Part shown: one piece after another, positions 18,245-28,107 of the stretch
How the letters are laid out: each line of letters starts with the position of its first letter
How positions within the stretch are numbered: the stretch's first letter is position 1
Source: CALKZN01 sp050633585
Lineage (GTDB): Bacteria > Pseudomonadota > Gammaproteobacteria > Arenicellales > Arenicellaceae
Length of the DNA: 64,000 bases
Direction: 5' to 3'
NCBI GenBank assembly: GCA_050633585.1
Contig: JBOEGT010000051.1
Span: 15,232-79,231, forward strand
Notes under the pieces: model-generated
The model's database searches: none
Told to the model about the DNA's origin: nothing
What the model saw: only the letters and a program-made list of their open reading frames with translations
Position numbers and translations under genes: made by a program

Positions 18245-19105
18245 CTACTGCCCTGATTTAAAAAACTTAAAGAACTCTGAGTTCGGGTCAATGACTAATA
18301 AGTCGTTACCGCTTTCAAATGTTTTCTTATATGCATTTAAGCTTCGATACAGTTCATAGAATTGTTCGTCTTTGCCAAACGCATCGGCGAATACTTTAGT
18401 CGATTGAGCGTCGCCATCACCTCGAAGAATCTGTGCTTTGCGAATTGCCTCGGCAACAATCACTTGTTGTTGTCGGTCAGCGTCTGCTCTAATTTGAATC
18501 GCTTTCTCTTCCCCTTCAGCACGTTTCTCTTTAGCAATTCGTGTTCGCTCCGAACGCATACGAGCAAAGACGTTGTCTTGAATCTCATCGGCTAAATCGA
18601 CACGCTTTAAACGAACATCAATGACTTCGATACCAATGGCTGAGGCTTCTTCATCGACGGCTTTTTGAACAGATTCGACAATATCCGATCTGTCGCTTGA
18701 AACGACTTGGCGAATGGTGCGTTTTGCAATTTGTTCTTTCAAGCTATTATTTACTTTTTGTTGTAAACGATTTTCAGCACGGGATTTCGTTGTAACTGAT
18801 TTGAAATAAGTTTGTAAATCTTTAATTTTCCATTTAACAAAGCTATCAATCAGAAGTTCTTCTTTATTAATCGTTAAAAATCGTTCTGGTGCTTTATCCA
18901 TGGTTTGAATACGAATATCATATTTCTGAATCGTATTAACAACTGGCATTTTAAAACTCAAGCCAGGCTGAATTTCTTCACCAGAGAATTCACCAAATTG
19001 AAACTTTAAGCCGCGTTCCCATTCGTTAATGGTGAACATTGACGACTTTATTGATACAAACAATAAAAAACCGATAATGATGATAGGTAATATACGCTTT
19101 TCCAT
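18245..19105 (-). CDS. hflC: Protease modulator HflC
   Basis: 286 residues. One N-terminal membrane segment (about 5-22) is followed by a periplasmic SPFH/band-7 domain (FTINEWERGLKFQFGEFSG) and a long charged helical region with ERTRIAKEKRAEGEEKA. HflC and HflK form a large membrane cage around FtsH and restrain its proteolysis of membrane proteins. The ATG follows the hflK stop by a single base, so the pair is tightly coupled. Confidence 0.95.
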   Translation of the reverse strand: MEKRILPIIIIGFLLFVSIKSSMFTINEWERGLKFQFGEFSGEEIQPGLSFKMPVVNTIQKYDIRIQTMDKAPERFLTINKEELLIDSFVKWKIKDLQTYFKSVTTKSRAENRLQQKVNNSLKEQIAKRTIRQVVSSDRSDIVESVQKAVDEEASAIGIEVIDVRLKRVDLADEIQDNVFARMRSERTRIAKEKRAEGEEKAIQIRADADRQQQVIVAEAIRKAQILRGDGDAQSTKVFADAFGKDEQFYELYRSLNAYKKTFESGNDLLVIDPNSEFFKFFKSGQ

Positions 19106-19106
19106 G

Positions 19107-20330
19107 TTATCGACCCTCTCTTACTGATGAACGAGTTCGTGATGATTTATTGATGATAGATTCGACTTGGCTGTTGTTGATTTTATTTGTCGGCAGCGCT
19201 GTATTCTTGTTTGATTGATTTTTTTCTAAGATCTTATCAATCGGTAAATACATAAGGCTATTACCGCCATTTTCTCCAACCATGACTTTACTCGTATTTG
19301 AAAGAACTTGTTCCATTGTTTCAAGGTATAAGCGTTTTCGAGTAATTTCCGGTGCTTTTTGATATTCAGTCAGAATCTGGTTGAAACGTTCCGCTTCACC
19401 CGTCGCTTCTGCAACGATGGTTTCTTTATAACCTTCCGCTTCTTGAACAATTCGAGAAGCTTCACCACGTGCCCGAGGAACTAAGTCATTAGCGTAGGCT
19501 TGAGCATCGTTTTCTTTTCGGATCTTATCTTGATCAGCTTTTACAACATCATCAAAAGCATCACTCACTGGGCTTGGCGGTTTTGCGTCTTGAATTTCAA
19601 CTGATTCAACTAAGATGCCTGTTTGGTAGCGATCAAGAATCGTTTGCAACACTTCTTTAGTGTTGATATCCACTTCACGTCGACCTTTAGTTAATAGGTC
19701 GTCCATTGTTTTGCTTCCGACGACTTCTCTTAACGCACTTTCAGTTGCTCCACGAACAACGCTATCTAATTCACCACGTTGTTCTACGTTACCCACATTA
19801 AAAATTAATGATTGAAGATTTTTAATGGTGTATTGCACGGCCATAGTGACATCAACAATATTTTCATCATTGGTCAACATTAGTGCTTCTTTAGGCTTTG
19901 CTTGCCCACCTCTGTAGCCAACCTCGACGGTACGAATTTTGTTCGTATCGACTTGAAACTTTGTTTCAATTGGCCAGATAGCAAAGTTTAAACCCGCTAT
20001 ATCTGTTCGGTTATATTCACCAAAACGTAAGACGACACTTTCTTGACCCTCTTTAACGGTGTAAACAGATTTGAATCCAACAAAAAGAATGGCGCCAATG
20101 AGTATCACGGGAAGCGTTAGCCATGATGGGAGTGTTGGTCTATTGCCTCCGCCACCATTACCGCGATTGTTATTACCCCCACGGCCGCCGCCTAGGCTGT
20201 CTTTCAAGTTCTTGAGCATATCCTCTATTTCATTGTTGCCGCCACGGTTACCATTAGGTCGACGATTGTCGCCATTGTTACCATTGCTAGAGTTTGAGGA
20301 TTTTCCAGACCCAGGTTCATTCCAAGGCAT
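19107..20330 (-). CDS. hflK: Protease modulator HflK
   Basis: 407 residues. The N-terminal 70 residues are rich in Gly, Asn and Arg, as usual for HflK. One membrane segment follows (about 73-92), then the SPFH domain with YTVKEGQESVVLRFGEYNR. Helical coiled regions come next and the tail ends in Ser/Arg. It is the partner of HflC in the FtsH-regulating membrane complex. ATG 20330 is preceded by GGAG. A 248-base gap separates it from hflX upstream, so hflKC may have its own promoter. Confidence 0.95.
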   Translation of the reverse strand: MPWNEPGSGKSSNSSNGNNGDNRRPNGNRGGNNEIEDMLKNLKDSLGGGRGGNNNRGNGGGGNRPTLPSWLTLPVILIGAILFVGFKSVYTVKEGQESVVLRFGEYNRTDIAGLNFAIWPIETKFQVDTNKIRTVEVGYRGGQAKPKEALMLTNDENIVDVTMAVQYTIKNLQSLIFNVGNVEQRGELDSVVRGATESALREVVGSKTMDDLLTKGRREVDINTKEVLQTILDRYQTGILVESVEIQDAKPPSPVSDAFDDVVKADQDKIRKENDAQAYANDLVPRARGEASRIVQEAEGYKETIVAEATGEAERFNQILTEYQKAPEITRKRLYLETMEQVLSNTSKVMVGENGGNSLMYLPIDKILEKNQSNKNTALPTNKINNSQVESIINKSSRTRSSVREGR

Positions 20331-20578
20331 ATTGTTCTCCAGTATCTATGTTGTTATGCGTGAATTATAAGGCATGACTTGTATTCTAACGTTATCTTGA
20401 ATAAGGGTGTTTTTCTTGAAATCAAGTGACTGCCCACTTATTTTCGCGTATTTCTTGCCCTATTCCAAGACCGGATTATAGAACCAATTATCACTTTTGT
20501 ATGTGATTGTTATGTGCTTGATTGTATTTCTTTTCTGTTTATTTTTTTTATGTAATTGTTTCGCTCTCTATCCGTTTT

Positions 20579-21874
20579 TTAATGGCTTAACTCTAACGGA
20601 TTTAACGTTAATTGGGAGTAATTTTTTTGTAACCATCCGACATCGCTCTCTGATAGACGTAATTCTATTAAAAAATGACCCTCGTCAGTGATAGTTTCAT
20701 GCTGAATTAACTCTTTTTCAAATAAAATAGCACGCAACCGAGATTCACTTGGTGTCAGTATTGCCATAAACGATTTAAAGTTTTTGGATAAATGTTCTGC
20801 AATAGTGTCGAGCAATAGTTCTATGCCTTCTCCAGTGTGAGCAGATAGCCAAATACGCTCGTTATCATCGTCAGACTGAGTTAAACGTTTGGCTGGCATA
20901 TCCGTTAAATCAATTTTATTAAATACAATAATTGTCGGGATATCACTGGCATCAATCTCTTTTAATACGGCATTGACTTCGTTAATACGTAAATCTCGCT
21001 CTGGAGTAGCGCAGTCAACGACATGAAGCAATAAGTGTGCATTAGAGACTTCTTCTAGCGTTGAATGGAAGGCCTGCACCAGTGAGTGAGGTAAATCTTG
21101 AATGAAACCAACCGTGTCAGATAAAACAATTGGGCCATAATGGTTTAATTCCAAGCGCCGCATGGTTGTATCTAATGTCGCGAATAGTTGATCTTCGGCA
21201 AATACGTTAGCATTCGTCATGCTGTTAAACAAAGAAGACTTACCAGCATTGGTATAACCCACCATTGATACCGTAGGGATTGGCACTTTTTTTCGTGATT
21301 TACGACGTAATTGTCTTTGTGCAGACACTTTGTCCAAGCGTTTATGAAGGTTTTTAATACGCTGACCTATCAAACGCCTATCCGTTTCTAATTGAGTTTC
21401 TCCAGGGCCTCTGAGGCCAATCCCACCTTTTTGACGCTCAAGGTGGGTCCAACCGCGAACAAGCCGAGTAGAAATATGCTGTAATTGAGCGAGCTCAACT
21501 TGTAACTTCCCTTCTCTTGTTCTTGCTCGCTGAGCAAAGATGTCAAGGATTAAGCCAGTTCTATCTAAGACGCGGCAATCAATTTGTCTTTCTAAATTTC
21601 TTTCTTGAATGGGGCTAACACTGTGATTGAGAATAACTAATTCAATATCATTAGAGTGCGTAAACGACTTAATTTCATCCACCTTTCCCTTTCCCACGAA
21701 TGTTGCTTTATCCGGAGTGTTTCGATAAGCCGTAATGGTTTCAATAACTTCGCAACCTGCGGATTGGGCTAATAGTGAAATTTCTTCAAGAACACTATCA
21801 TCTCCTTCTGAAGAGTCACGCTGATAAACAATCAGGGTACGTGGTTTGTTAAGTTGTTCGCGTGCGTCAAACAA
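20579..21874 (-). CDS. hflX: GTPase HflX
   Basis: 431 residues from a TTG start at 21874, where the encoded MFDAREQ matches the usual MFD opening. No ATG is better placed. An N-terminal nucleotide-binding domain (about 1-190, with GKGKVDEI and LNHSVSPIQERNLE) is followed by a glycine-rich linker and the G domain with G1 VGYTNAGKSSLFN, DTVGFIQDLPH and NKID. HflX binds 50S and 70S ribosomes and splits stalled or heat-damaged ribosomes. It follows hfq as in most gammaproteobacteria, with a 174-base gap. Confidence 0.95.
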   Translation of the reverse strand: MFDAREQLNKPRTLIVYQRDSSEGDDSVLEEISLLAQSAGCEVIETITAYRNTPDKATFVGKGKVDEIKSFTHSNDIELVILNHSVSPIQERNLERQIDCRVLDRTGLILDIFAQRARTREGKLQVELAQLQHISTRLVRGWTHLERQKGGIGLRGPGETQLETDRRLIGQRIKNLHKRLDKVSAQRQLRRKSRKKVPIPTVSMVGYTNAGKSSLFNSMTNANVFAEDQLFATLDTTMRRLELNHYGPIVLSDTVGFIQDLPHSLVQAFHSTLEEVSNAHLLLHVVDCATPERDLRINEVNAVLKEIDASDIPTIIVFNKIDLTDMPAKRLTQSDDDNERIWLSAHTGEGIELLLDTIAEHLSKNFKSFMAILTPSESRLRAILFEKELIQHETITDEGHFLIELRLSESDVGWLQKNYSQLTLNPLELSH

Positions 21875-22048
21875 AGGGTGTCTGCCTTTTAAATGTTATT
21901 AAGACGTTATCTATAAAGATGAATAAAACAGTCGTTAGGCACTTTGCTTTACGACGTGTTGAAACGATATTGGTGCTCAAACGGTAATACTGCAATGAAG
22001 CGTTAACAGCAACAAGGCATTCAAGCACTAAGCATGAGATAACTTCAA

Positions 22049-22297
22049 TTAAGCGCCTTCTTTATCTGCTAAATAATCAACAGTGTTTGCAGGTACTACT
22101 GTTGAGACTGCATGCTTATAGACCATTTGGTTAATTGGGCCGTTTCTCAAAACGATCACAAATTGGTCATAAGACTCAATGTGTCCTTGAAGTTTAATGC
22201 CATTCACTAAAAACAATGATACAGGAGCACGTTCTTTTCTGAGTGCATTTAGATATGGATCTTGTAAGCTTTGGCCTTTATTTTTTCCAGTAGACAT
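22049..22297 (-). CDS. hfq: RNA-binding chaperone Hfq
   Basis: 82 residues. The Sm1 motif starts at SLQDPYLNALRKERAPVSLF, with the conserved Gln and the FLVNGIKLQGHIESYDQF stretch. Sm2 is MVYKHAVSTVVP with the YKH that lines the proximal uridine-binding pore. The loop before it reads RNGPINQM, one residue longer than the KNTVSQM usual in gammaproteobacteria. The C-terminal tail is short compared with the 102-residue Escherichia coli protein. Hfq forms a hexamer that pairs small RNAs with mRNAs. A GGAAA element precedes the ATG. Confidence 0.96.
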   Translation of the reverse strand: MSTGKNKGQSLQDPYLNALRKERAPVSLFLVNGIKLQGHIESYDQFVIVLRNGPINQMVYKHAVSTVVPANTVDYLADKEGA

Positions 22298-22618
22298 TTT
22301 TTATTTCCAAATAATTTATTATTGTTATATGTGGAACGAATTAGAAAATTCAAGAGTCGTTTTTAATTACCATGTATTTTGGTTTGTTTAAAACTAACTA
22401 CTTAAATTTTAAACGTTTCTTAAATCCTTAATTTCCTAAAAACAATACCATAGTAAAAACAATATACTATTAAAATTTTATTGTTTTGATTCTTAACATA
22501 CAGTAAATGACCTATTTGTTTCAATCAGTTAACTGCAAAAATAAATGAAATCAAAACAACCATGAAAGTGTTTGTTTGTAATCTTAAGATAAAAGAACGC
22601 ATTAGTCGCATAAATATT
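22298..22618. other. 321-base intergenic stretch between miaA and hfq
   Basis: Very AT-rich and without a credible reading frame. It contains a likely hfq promoter at 22324-22353 on the minus strand. The remaining part, toward the miaA stop, holds A/T tracts (aaaacaatat, ttaaaatttt) but no recognisable terminator or RNA gene. In many relatives hfq follows miaA closely, so this is a longer than usual spacer and suggests independent control of hfq. Confidence 0.6.
22324..22353 (-). promoter_or_regulatory. Probable sigma-70 promoter of hfq
   Basis: On the minus strand TTGAAT (22353-22348) and TATAAC (22329-22324) are separated by 18 bases, a fair match to the sigma-70 consensus. The -10 element lies about 27 bases ahead of the hfq start codon. 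It was found by eye and is not tested against background in this AT-rich spacer. Confidence 0.45.
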
Positions 22619-23620
22619 TCATTTAAAACGTATAACGTTTTGTAACCAAAATTGGCAATAATTTGCTAAATTTTGACTAGTACTCATCATTTTTTCAGCA
22701 TCAACCGTTTGCCATAATACATTTGGCTGATTACGTAACCAAGTGAGCTGTCGTTTTGCTAATTGGCGGGTCGCGATAATACTCTTTTCCACGATCGAAT
22801 CAATACTTTCGTTGTTATCTATGCCTTGAATATATTGCCGGTAGCCAATCATTCGGAACGCAGGAATATCTCTTGAATACTTTTCTAGAAGGCTATCTAT
22901 TTCGCTCGCTAAACCTTGCTCCATCATAATATGAAAACGTTGATGAATACGTTGATGTAAGACTTTGCGATCAGAGTGAGTCATGGCGACCTTAAAAATA
23001 GGATTGGCTATGACGGGCCTTGCTTTTTGAAGGCTAACAACTGGCTTTCCCGTCAGTTCGATAATTTCCAATGCTCTTTGAATACGCTGTGGGTCATTGG
23101 CGTTAATGCGTTGTGCGCTATTTTGATCTAAACGCTTTAATTTTTGATGCATGGCTTCCCATCCAACTTCTTGGGCTTGATCGAGGATTTTTTGCCGTAT
23201 TCTTAAATCGGCTTCAGGCATATCAGGCAAGCCCTTTTCTAGCGCGGCAAAATAAAAAGACGTCCCCCCAACTAGAATGGGTACTTTGCCTCGAGAAGTA
23301 ATATCAGAAATTAGTATTTTTACATCCCGGCAAAAATCGGCAACTGAATATGTTTCATCAGGTTCTCGAATATCAACTAAATGATGCGGGTACTTTGCTA
23401 AAAAATCAGTATCGGGTTTTGCGGTTCCAATATCCATTCCGCGGTATACCAGTGATGAATCAACACTCACTAATTCAGCTGGAAAATATTTCGATAGCAA
23501 TGCGGCAATATCTGTTTTTCCTGTGGCTGTTGCTCCCATAATAAAAAATACTGGGATGCTTTCTTTGATGGAGCTATTTAACTGGGTTTCCCAATCAATA
23601 TCGCTAAATATATTCTTCAT
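22619..23620 (-). CDS. miaA: tRNA dimethylallyltransferase MiaA
   Basis: 333 residues. P-loop GATATGKTDIAALL near residue 29, then VSVDSSLVYRGMDIGTAKP, HHLVDIREP and VLVGGTSFYF near 120. The RNA-contacting NDPQRIQRALEI segment and the C-terminal FRMIGYRQY follow. MiaA transfers a dimethylallyl group to N6 of adenosine 37 in tRNAs reading U-starting codons. It lies nine bases after mutL. The N-terminus is about 15 residues longer than in Escherichia coli, so the start at 23620 could be slightly early. Confidence 0.95.
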   Translation of the reverse strand: MKNIFSDIDWETQLNSSIKESIPVFFIMGATATGKTDIAALLSKYFPAELVSVDSSLVYRGMDIGTAKPDTDFLAKYPHHLVDIREPDETYSVADFCRDVKILISDITSRGKVPILVGGTSFYFAALEKGLPDMPEADLRIRQKILDQAQEVGWEAMHQKLKRLDQNSAQRINANDPQRIQRALEIIELTGKPVVSLQKARPVIANPIFKVAMTHSDRKVLHQRIHQRFHIMMEQGLASEIDSLLEKYSRDIPAFRMIGYRQYIQGIDNNESIDSIVEKSIIATRQLAKRQLTWLRNQPNVLWQTVDAEKMMSTSQNLANYCQFWLQNVIRFK

Positions 23621-23629
23621 AAAACGACA

Positions 23630-25594
23630 CTATTGTCCTCGTTGAAACCAACCATCCAACTGAGACATGCTTAGCTCAATCCAAGTAGGACGGCCATGAT
23701 TGCATTGCCCACTTCTTTCTGTGACTTCCATTTGCCTTAGTAAAGCATTCATCTCATCAAGGCTAAGTTTTCTGTTAGCGCGAACTGAGCCATGACAAGC
23801 CATGCTAGACAGCACTTCATGCATGGTTGACTCAATACGTTGACTGCTACCTAGGGCAATAATATCAGCTAATACGTCTCTGACTAGTTGCGCAATATCT
23901 GCATTTTGCAAGATGTCAGGCACCGCTCGAACGACTAAACTATCATCACTTAAACGTTCTATTTGCAATTTTAAACGGTCAAATAAGTCAGTTTGCTTCT
24001 CCCACGCCGTGACTTCAGCTTCGGTAACAACAACGCTAACCGGAACTAATAACGGTTGTTGTTGAATTTGGTCAGTGCTCATTTTTTGTTTGAAATGTTC
24101 ATACGTTATTCGCTCATGAGCGGCATGGATATCCACAAGCACCATTCCTTTTTTATTTTGAGCCAAAATATAAACTCCATGCAGTTGCGCTAAAGCATAG
24201 CCTAGAGGGGCTGTGTCGGTTTCTGTATCATGGGTCTTATGTTCACTTTCCTCTGCTGCCTCAGATACGTCATGTTGTTCTGAAACTTGCATGAACGAAG
24301 GTTTTTGAGGGTATGCCGATGATTCAGAATAATGTCTTTGGTACTGAATCGCTTGATGAGTCGCTCCAGATTGATTGTCAGTGGCTTGAACTTTCTGATC
24401 ATTGAATGTCGACGGATTGGGCTGTTGAAAATTTAGGCTGGCACTTCTTAATCCTTCACTCTCTGCCCTACTGTCAATGTGAGTATTGACTCTCGTTTGA
24501 TCTAAGCGTCCAAGAGATTGCTGTTGAGTAGGATATGGACTTGGTTTTTCCATACGTAATTGATCGGACATTTGCAAAGGTGGTTGCTCGGCAACACTTG
24601 ACTGGACATATGCTTTTAATGACCGATAAATAAATTGGTGAATGCTACGGCTTTCGCGAAAACGCACCTCATGCTTTGTTGGGTGTACATTAACATCGAC
24701 CTCAGCTGGATCCATGGTTAAACTCAGCACATAGACAGGATGCCTGCCATGAAACAGTACATCTTGGTATGCAAGGCGAACGGCATGCATGATGGTCTTA
24801 TCACGAATAAGACGCCCATTTAAGTAAAAGTATTGCATGTCAGCTTGGCTTCTTGAGAAGCTTGGTAAGCCGATCCACCCCGTTAGAAACTTTCCATCAC
24901 CTTGCTCGTTAACAAAGCGGCTATTTTCAGTAAAATTTTTCCCACAAATATCTTGTACCCGCTTTCCATCACTCATTTCTGCTGGCGCTAGGTTAAGGAC
25001 AATTTTACCATTGTGGGTGAAACGAAAGGCGGTTCCTTGGCTGGCAAGCGCCATGCGCCGCACTAAGTGAGTAATATGTTTGAGTTCAGTTGTTTCAGCT
25101 TTCAAGAACTTACGTCGGACTGGGGTATTATAAAATAAGTCCAAGGTTTCAATGGTAGTTCCTGTTGGGTGTGCAACGGGTCTTGGTTCTGAGATTTGGT
25201 TGTTACCTTCGCTTGAGACTTGCCAAGCTTCGCTAGCATCAGCAGTTCGTGAAGTCAGTGTTAATCGAGTGACTGAGGCAATACTCGGTAATGCTTCTCC
25301 ACGAAAACCTAGTGTTGCAATTTGGTTAAGGTCTTCCATGCTAGCAATTTTACTAGTGGCGTGACGCGATAATGCTAGAGCAAGGTCTTCTTTACCAATA
25401 CCGTGGCCATCATCAGTTATTTTGAGGCGTTTTATCCCGCCATTTTCGGCGTCAATCTGAATAACTCTAGCACCAGCATCTAAAGAGTTTTCAATCAATT
25501 CTTTTAGGATAGATGCCGGGCGCTCAATAATTTCACCAGCCGCGATTTGGTTAACTAATTTAGCATCTAATGATTTTATTCTTGTTGAGCTCAT
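23630..25594 (-). CDS. mutL: DNA mismatch repair protein MutL
   Basis: 654 residues. N-terminal GHKL ATPase with IAAGEIIERPASILKELIENSLDAG (split at about residues 17-41), DDGHGIGKEDL and TLGFRGEALPSI. The N-terminal transducer domain runs to about 335, followed by a long Gln/Ser/Thr-rich linker (about 340-465) and a C-terminal dimerisation domain with LVDIHAAHER and the end motif CNHGRPTWIELS. The endonuclease motif DQHAxxERIxYE is absent (DIHAAHERITYE), as in bacteria that use MutH or Dam-directed repair. Its start overlaps the amiB stop by four bases (ATGA). Confidence 0.95.
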   Translation of the reverse strand: MSSTRIKSLDAKLVNQIAAGEIIERPASILKELIENSLDAGARVIQIDAENGGIKRLKITDDGHGIGKEDLALALSRHATSKIASMEDLNQIATLGFRGEALPSIASVTRLTLTSRTADASEAWQVSSEGNNQISEPRPVAHPTGTTIETLDLFYNTPVRRKFLKAETTELKHITHLVRRMALASQGTAFRFTHNGKIVLNLAPAEMSDGKRVQDICGKNFTENSRFVNEQGDGKFLTGWIGLPSFSRSQADMQYFYLNGRLIRDKTIMHAVRLAYQDVLFHGRHPVYVLSLTMDPAEVDVNVHPTKHEVRFRESRSIHQFIYRSLKAYVQSSVAEQPPLQMSDQLRMEKPSPYPTQQQSLGRLDQTRVNTHIDSRAESEGLRSASLNFQQPNPSTFNDQKVQATDNQSGATHQAIQYQRHYSESSAYPQKPSFMQVSEQHDVSEAAEESEHKTHDTETDTAPLGYALAQLHGVYILAQNKKGMVLVDIHAAHERITYEHFKQKMSTDQIQQQPLLVPVSVVVTEAEVTAWEKQTDLFDRLKLQIERLSDDSLVVRAVPDILQNADIAQLVRDVLADIIALGSSQRIESTMHEVLSSMACHGSVRANRKLSLDEMNALLRQMEVTERSGQCNHGRPTWIELSMSQLDGWFQRGQ

Positions 25595-27669
25595 TTTTTC
25601 GTTTTAATAATAAGGCGTTGACCAATGAAAAGTTCGCGCTTTTTCAGTTTATTCCAAGCAACAATGTCAGATTGTTTAACACCGTATTTTTGTGATAACC
25701 CAGATAACGTCTGCCCTCTTGTGACTCGGTGTTTGATTGTTTTTATAGCATTTTTGCTACTTGATTGTTGATTGGAAACACGTAGCTTTTGTCCAACATA
25801 AATATTGCTGCTTTTTAACTTGTTTAATGATTTAAGTTGTTTGATTGAAATATTATATTTCGCAGAGATGCTGCTGAGATATTCACCGGATTTTACAGTA
25901 TGAATACGTGGCTTTGTGGTGCGTGTTTTGACGGTAGAAGACCTTTGAGTGTTAGAGACGCGTTTCACTTTCAAACGTTGACCTACATAAACATTACTAG
26001 ACTTCAGTTTATTACGTTTTCTAATAGCGCTCATCGAGTCGCTATATTTATCAGCAATGCCTGACAGCGTATCCCCACGCTTGACTTTATAGCTAATAAT
26101 AGAGTGTGTTGGTGAGCTATTTTTAGACGAGCTCGACTGTTTTGGAGAGACACGTAGACGTTGACCTTTATAGGCAACATTACTTTTTAGATTGTTCCAT
26201 TGTTTTAATTGCTTTAAACGAATGCCATATTGACTTGCAATTTTAGATAATGAATCACCAGAACGAACTGTATGGAATTTTGTTTCATTGGTTCCGTTAC
26301 TTTCTGATGTATTTGAATACGAAATACTGTGATTGCTTGGTGTAATTTGGAAGCTGGCGTTGGCGACTTGGATAGGGTTTTTATTAATATAATCAACGAT
26401 GCCAGTATAAATTTGTTGTGCTAACTGCTGTTGGAACTGACGAGTCAATAAACGTTTCTCCTCTGCACGGTTCGTGATGAACCCGGTTTCCACTAGGATT
26501 GATGGAATATCAGGTGACTTTAAAACGGCAAACCCAGCTTGTTCAACGCGTTTGCTATGCAGTTTTCCTAATCGAGATAACCGTTTTAAAACAAATGAAC
26601 CTAATTCAACACTTTCGCTGATTTTGTTGGTCAATGATAAATCTAAGAGGACCTGTGCTAATTCATCATCTTTATCTTTAATGCTAACGCCACCCACCAA
26701 ATCCGCTTGATTTTCTTTTTGTGCCAATGCTCTCGCTAATGCGCTCGATGCTCCTCGTTGTGATAAAGCGAATACGGACATCCCTCGAGCAGATTTATTC
26801 AAAGCGGCATCAGCATGAATTGAAACGAAAATATCCGCATTGGCTTTGCGGGCTTTTATCGTTCTGCTGCGAAGTCGAACAAAATAATCCCTGTCTCGAA
26901 TGAGGACAGCTTTCATGCCAGGCGTCTGATTGATTAATTTAGCGAGGCGTTTAGAAATAGCTAATGTGACATGCTTTTCTTTCGATCTAGACCCTAATGC
27001 GCCAGGATCTTCACCACCATGACCTGCATCAATTGCAACAATGACATGCTTTTTTGTCTTTAGCGGTTGTGCATAATTTAACGTGTTAGTAGGTGCTGGG
27101 GTTTTTGGTGTTGGAGAATGAACATTGTTAGTGTCTTCTTTATTTAGAGTGCGTTGACTATTAGCTTGTTTGTTTATCGAATTGCTAGCGCTTTGTTTAG
27201 TGTTGTTTGTTTGCTTCACTTCAAAGAGATCTAAAACTAAGCGATGTCCATAAACATCGTTTGGACTCAGTTGAAAACTTTTGACGCTAAGAGCCTTTTG
27301 TATAGGTATGACAACTCGAAAATCTTGTGAGTCAATAGGCCCTGCTCTAAGTTGGTTGATTCGTTGGTTCGTTTGATTAACGGGGATATTGCTTTGATTG
27401 GTCGTATTTTTAAAGTCAACAACATATCGGTTGGGGTTATCTAATAGTTTGATAGAGTAATTAGCCTTTTTTGAGACATCAAAAACGATTCGACTATGGT
27501 CAGGTGCATGCCAAATTCTGACCCCATCAATACTGGTGGGTTGAGTTTGCGCATTGGCGTTATTAAGCGCGAATGCATTCAGCAGTATTAAACACAAAAC
27601 AGCGAAGAATACATACTTTTTAAAAAGGCTGTTCAGGGCTTGATCCTTAAATTGATTTACGCGTGTCAT
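25591..27669 (-). CDS. amiB: N-acetylmuramoyl-L-alanine amidase, AmiB type, with four LysM domains
   Basis: 692 residues. A signal peptide (about 1-42, ending NANAQ) is followed by an AMIN domain (about 45-150) that targets septal peptidoglycan. A Ser/Asn/Thr-rich linker comes next, then the zinc Amidase_3 domain (about 210-430) with DAGHGGEDPGALG, VSIHADA and ILVETGFITN carrying the zinc and catalytic residues. Four LysM domains end the protein (about 466-509, 522-566, 588-630, 646-690), each with the V-x-x-G-(D/E/Q)-x-L and GQ(R/K)L pattern. The enzyme cuts the amide between MurNAc and the stem peptide to separate daughter cells. Escherichia coli AmiB has one LysM domain. Located between tsaE and mutL as usual. 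Confidence 0.95.
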   Translation of the reverse strand: MTRVNQFKDQALNSLFKKYVFFAVLCLILLNAFALNNANAQTQPTSIDGVRIWHAPDHSRIVFDVSKKANYSIKLLDNPNRYVVDFKNTTNQSNIPVNQTNQRINQLRAGPIDSQDFRVVIPIQKALSVKSFQLSPNDVYGHRLVLDLFEVKQTNNTKQSASNSINKQANSQRTLNKEDTNNVHSPTPKTPAPTNTLNYAQPLKTKKHVIVAIDAGHGGEDPGALGSRSKEKHVTLAISKRLAKLINQTPGMKAVLIRDRDYFVRLRSRTIKARKANADIFVSIHADAALNKSARGMSVFALSQRGASSALARALAQKENQADLVGGVSIKDKDDELAQVLLDLSLTNKISESVELGSFVLKRLSRLGKLHSKRVEQAGFAVLKSPDIPSILVETGFITNRAEEKRLLTRQFQQQLAQQIYTGIVDYINKNPIQVANASFQITPSNHSISYSNTSESNGTNETKFHTVRSGDSLSKIASQYGIRLKQLKQWNNLKSNVAYKGQRLRVSPKQSSSSKNSSPTHSIISYKVKRGDTLSGIADKYSDSMSAIRKRNKLKSSNVYVGQRLKVKRVSNTQRSSTVKTRTTKPRIHTVKSGEYLSSISAKYNISIKQLKSLNKLKSSNIYVGQKLRVSNQQSSSKNAIKTIKHRVTRGQTLSGLSQKYGVKQSDIVAWNKLKKRELFIGQRLIIKTKK

Positions 27670-27678
27670 TATTAAAAC

Positions 27679-28107
27679 TTATAAATAAGAGACGTTAATA
27701 TCTCGGCCTTTCTTATCAGAAGAATAAGCAATGTTAATCAACACATTGCATGTTGGAATTTTATTTTGGCCTTTTTCAGGCCACTCTATTAGCAATAGGC
27801 TTGATTCATTCAATAAATCAGCTAACCCTAGCATGGCAAGCTCTTCAGGATCATCCAATCGATATAAATCTAAATGGGCGATTGCAGCAGAACTTGTTGG
27901 GTATTCATGAATCAAATTGTATGTTGGGCTTGAAACGATATCTGAGTAACCAAAATATTGAGCAAAGCCTTGAACAAGGGTTGTTTTACCAGCCCCAAGA
28001 TCACCATTGAGATACACAACACTAGGAACACTCAGAGAGGCAGCAATAAGCTGCCCGCATTGGTGCATTTCATTCGTATTTGCAGCGCTATAGTGAGTTT
28101 TAGTCAT
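27679..28107 (-). CDS. tsaE: tRNA threonylcarbamoyladenosine biosynthesis ATPase TsaE
   Basis: 142 residues. Walker A is GDLGAGKTTLVQGFAQ near residue 39, followed by SSPTYNLIHEY and HLDLYRLDDPEEL. TsaE is the ATPase of the TsaBDE complex that makes t6A at position 37 of ANN-decoding tRNAs. It lies nine bases upstream of amiB, in the order conserved across gammaproteobacteria. The nnrE (yjeF) gene that often lies between it and queG is not here. Confidence 0.94.
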   Translation of the reverse strand: MTKTHYSAANTNEMHQCGQLIAASLSVPSVVYLNGDLGAGKTTLVQGFAQYFGYSDIVSSPTYNLIHEYPTSSAAIAHLDLYRLDDPEELAMLGLADLLNESSLLLIEWPEKGQNKIPTCNVLINIAYSSDKKGRDINVSYL

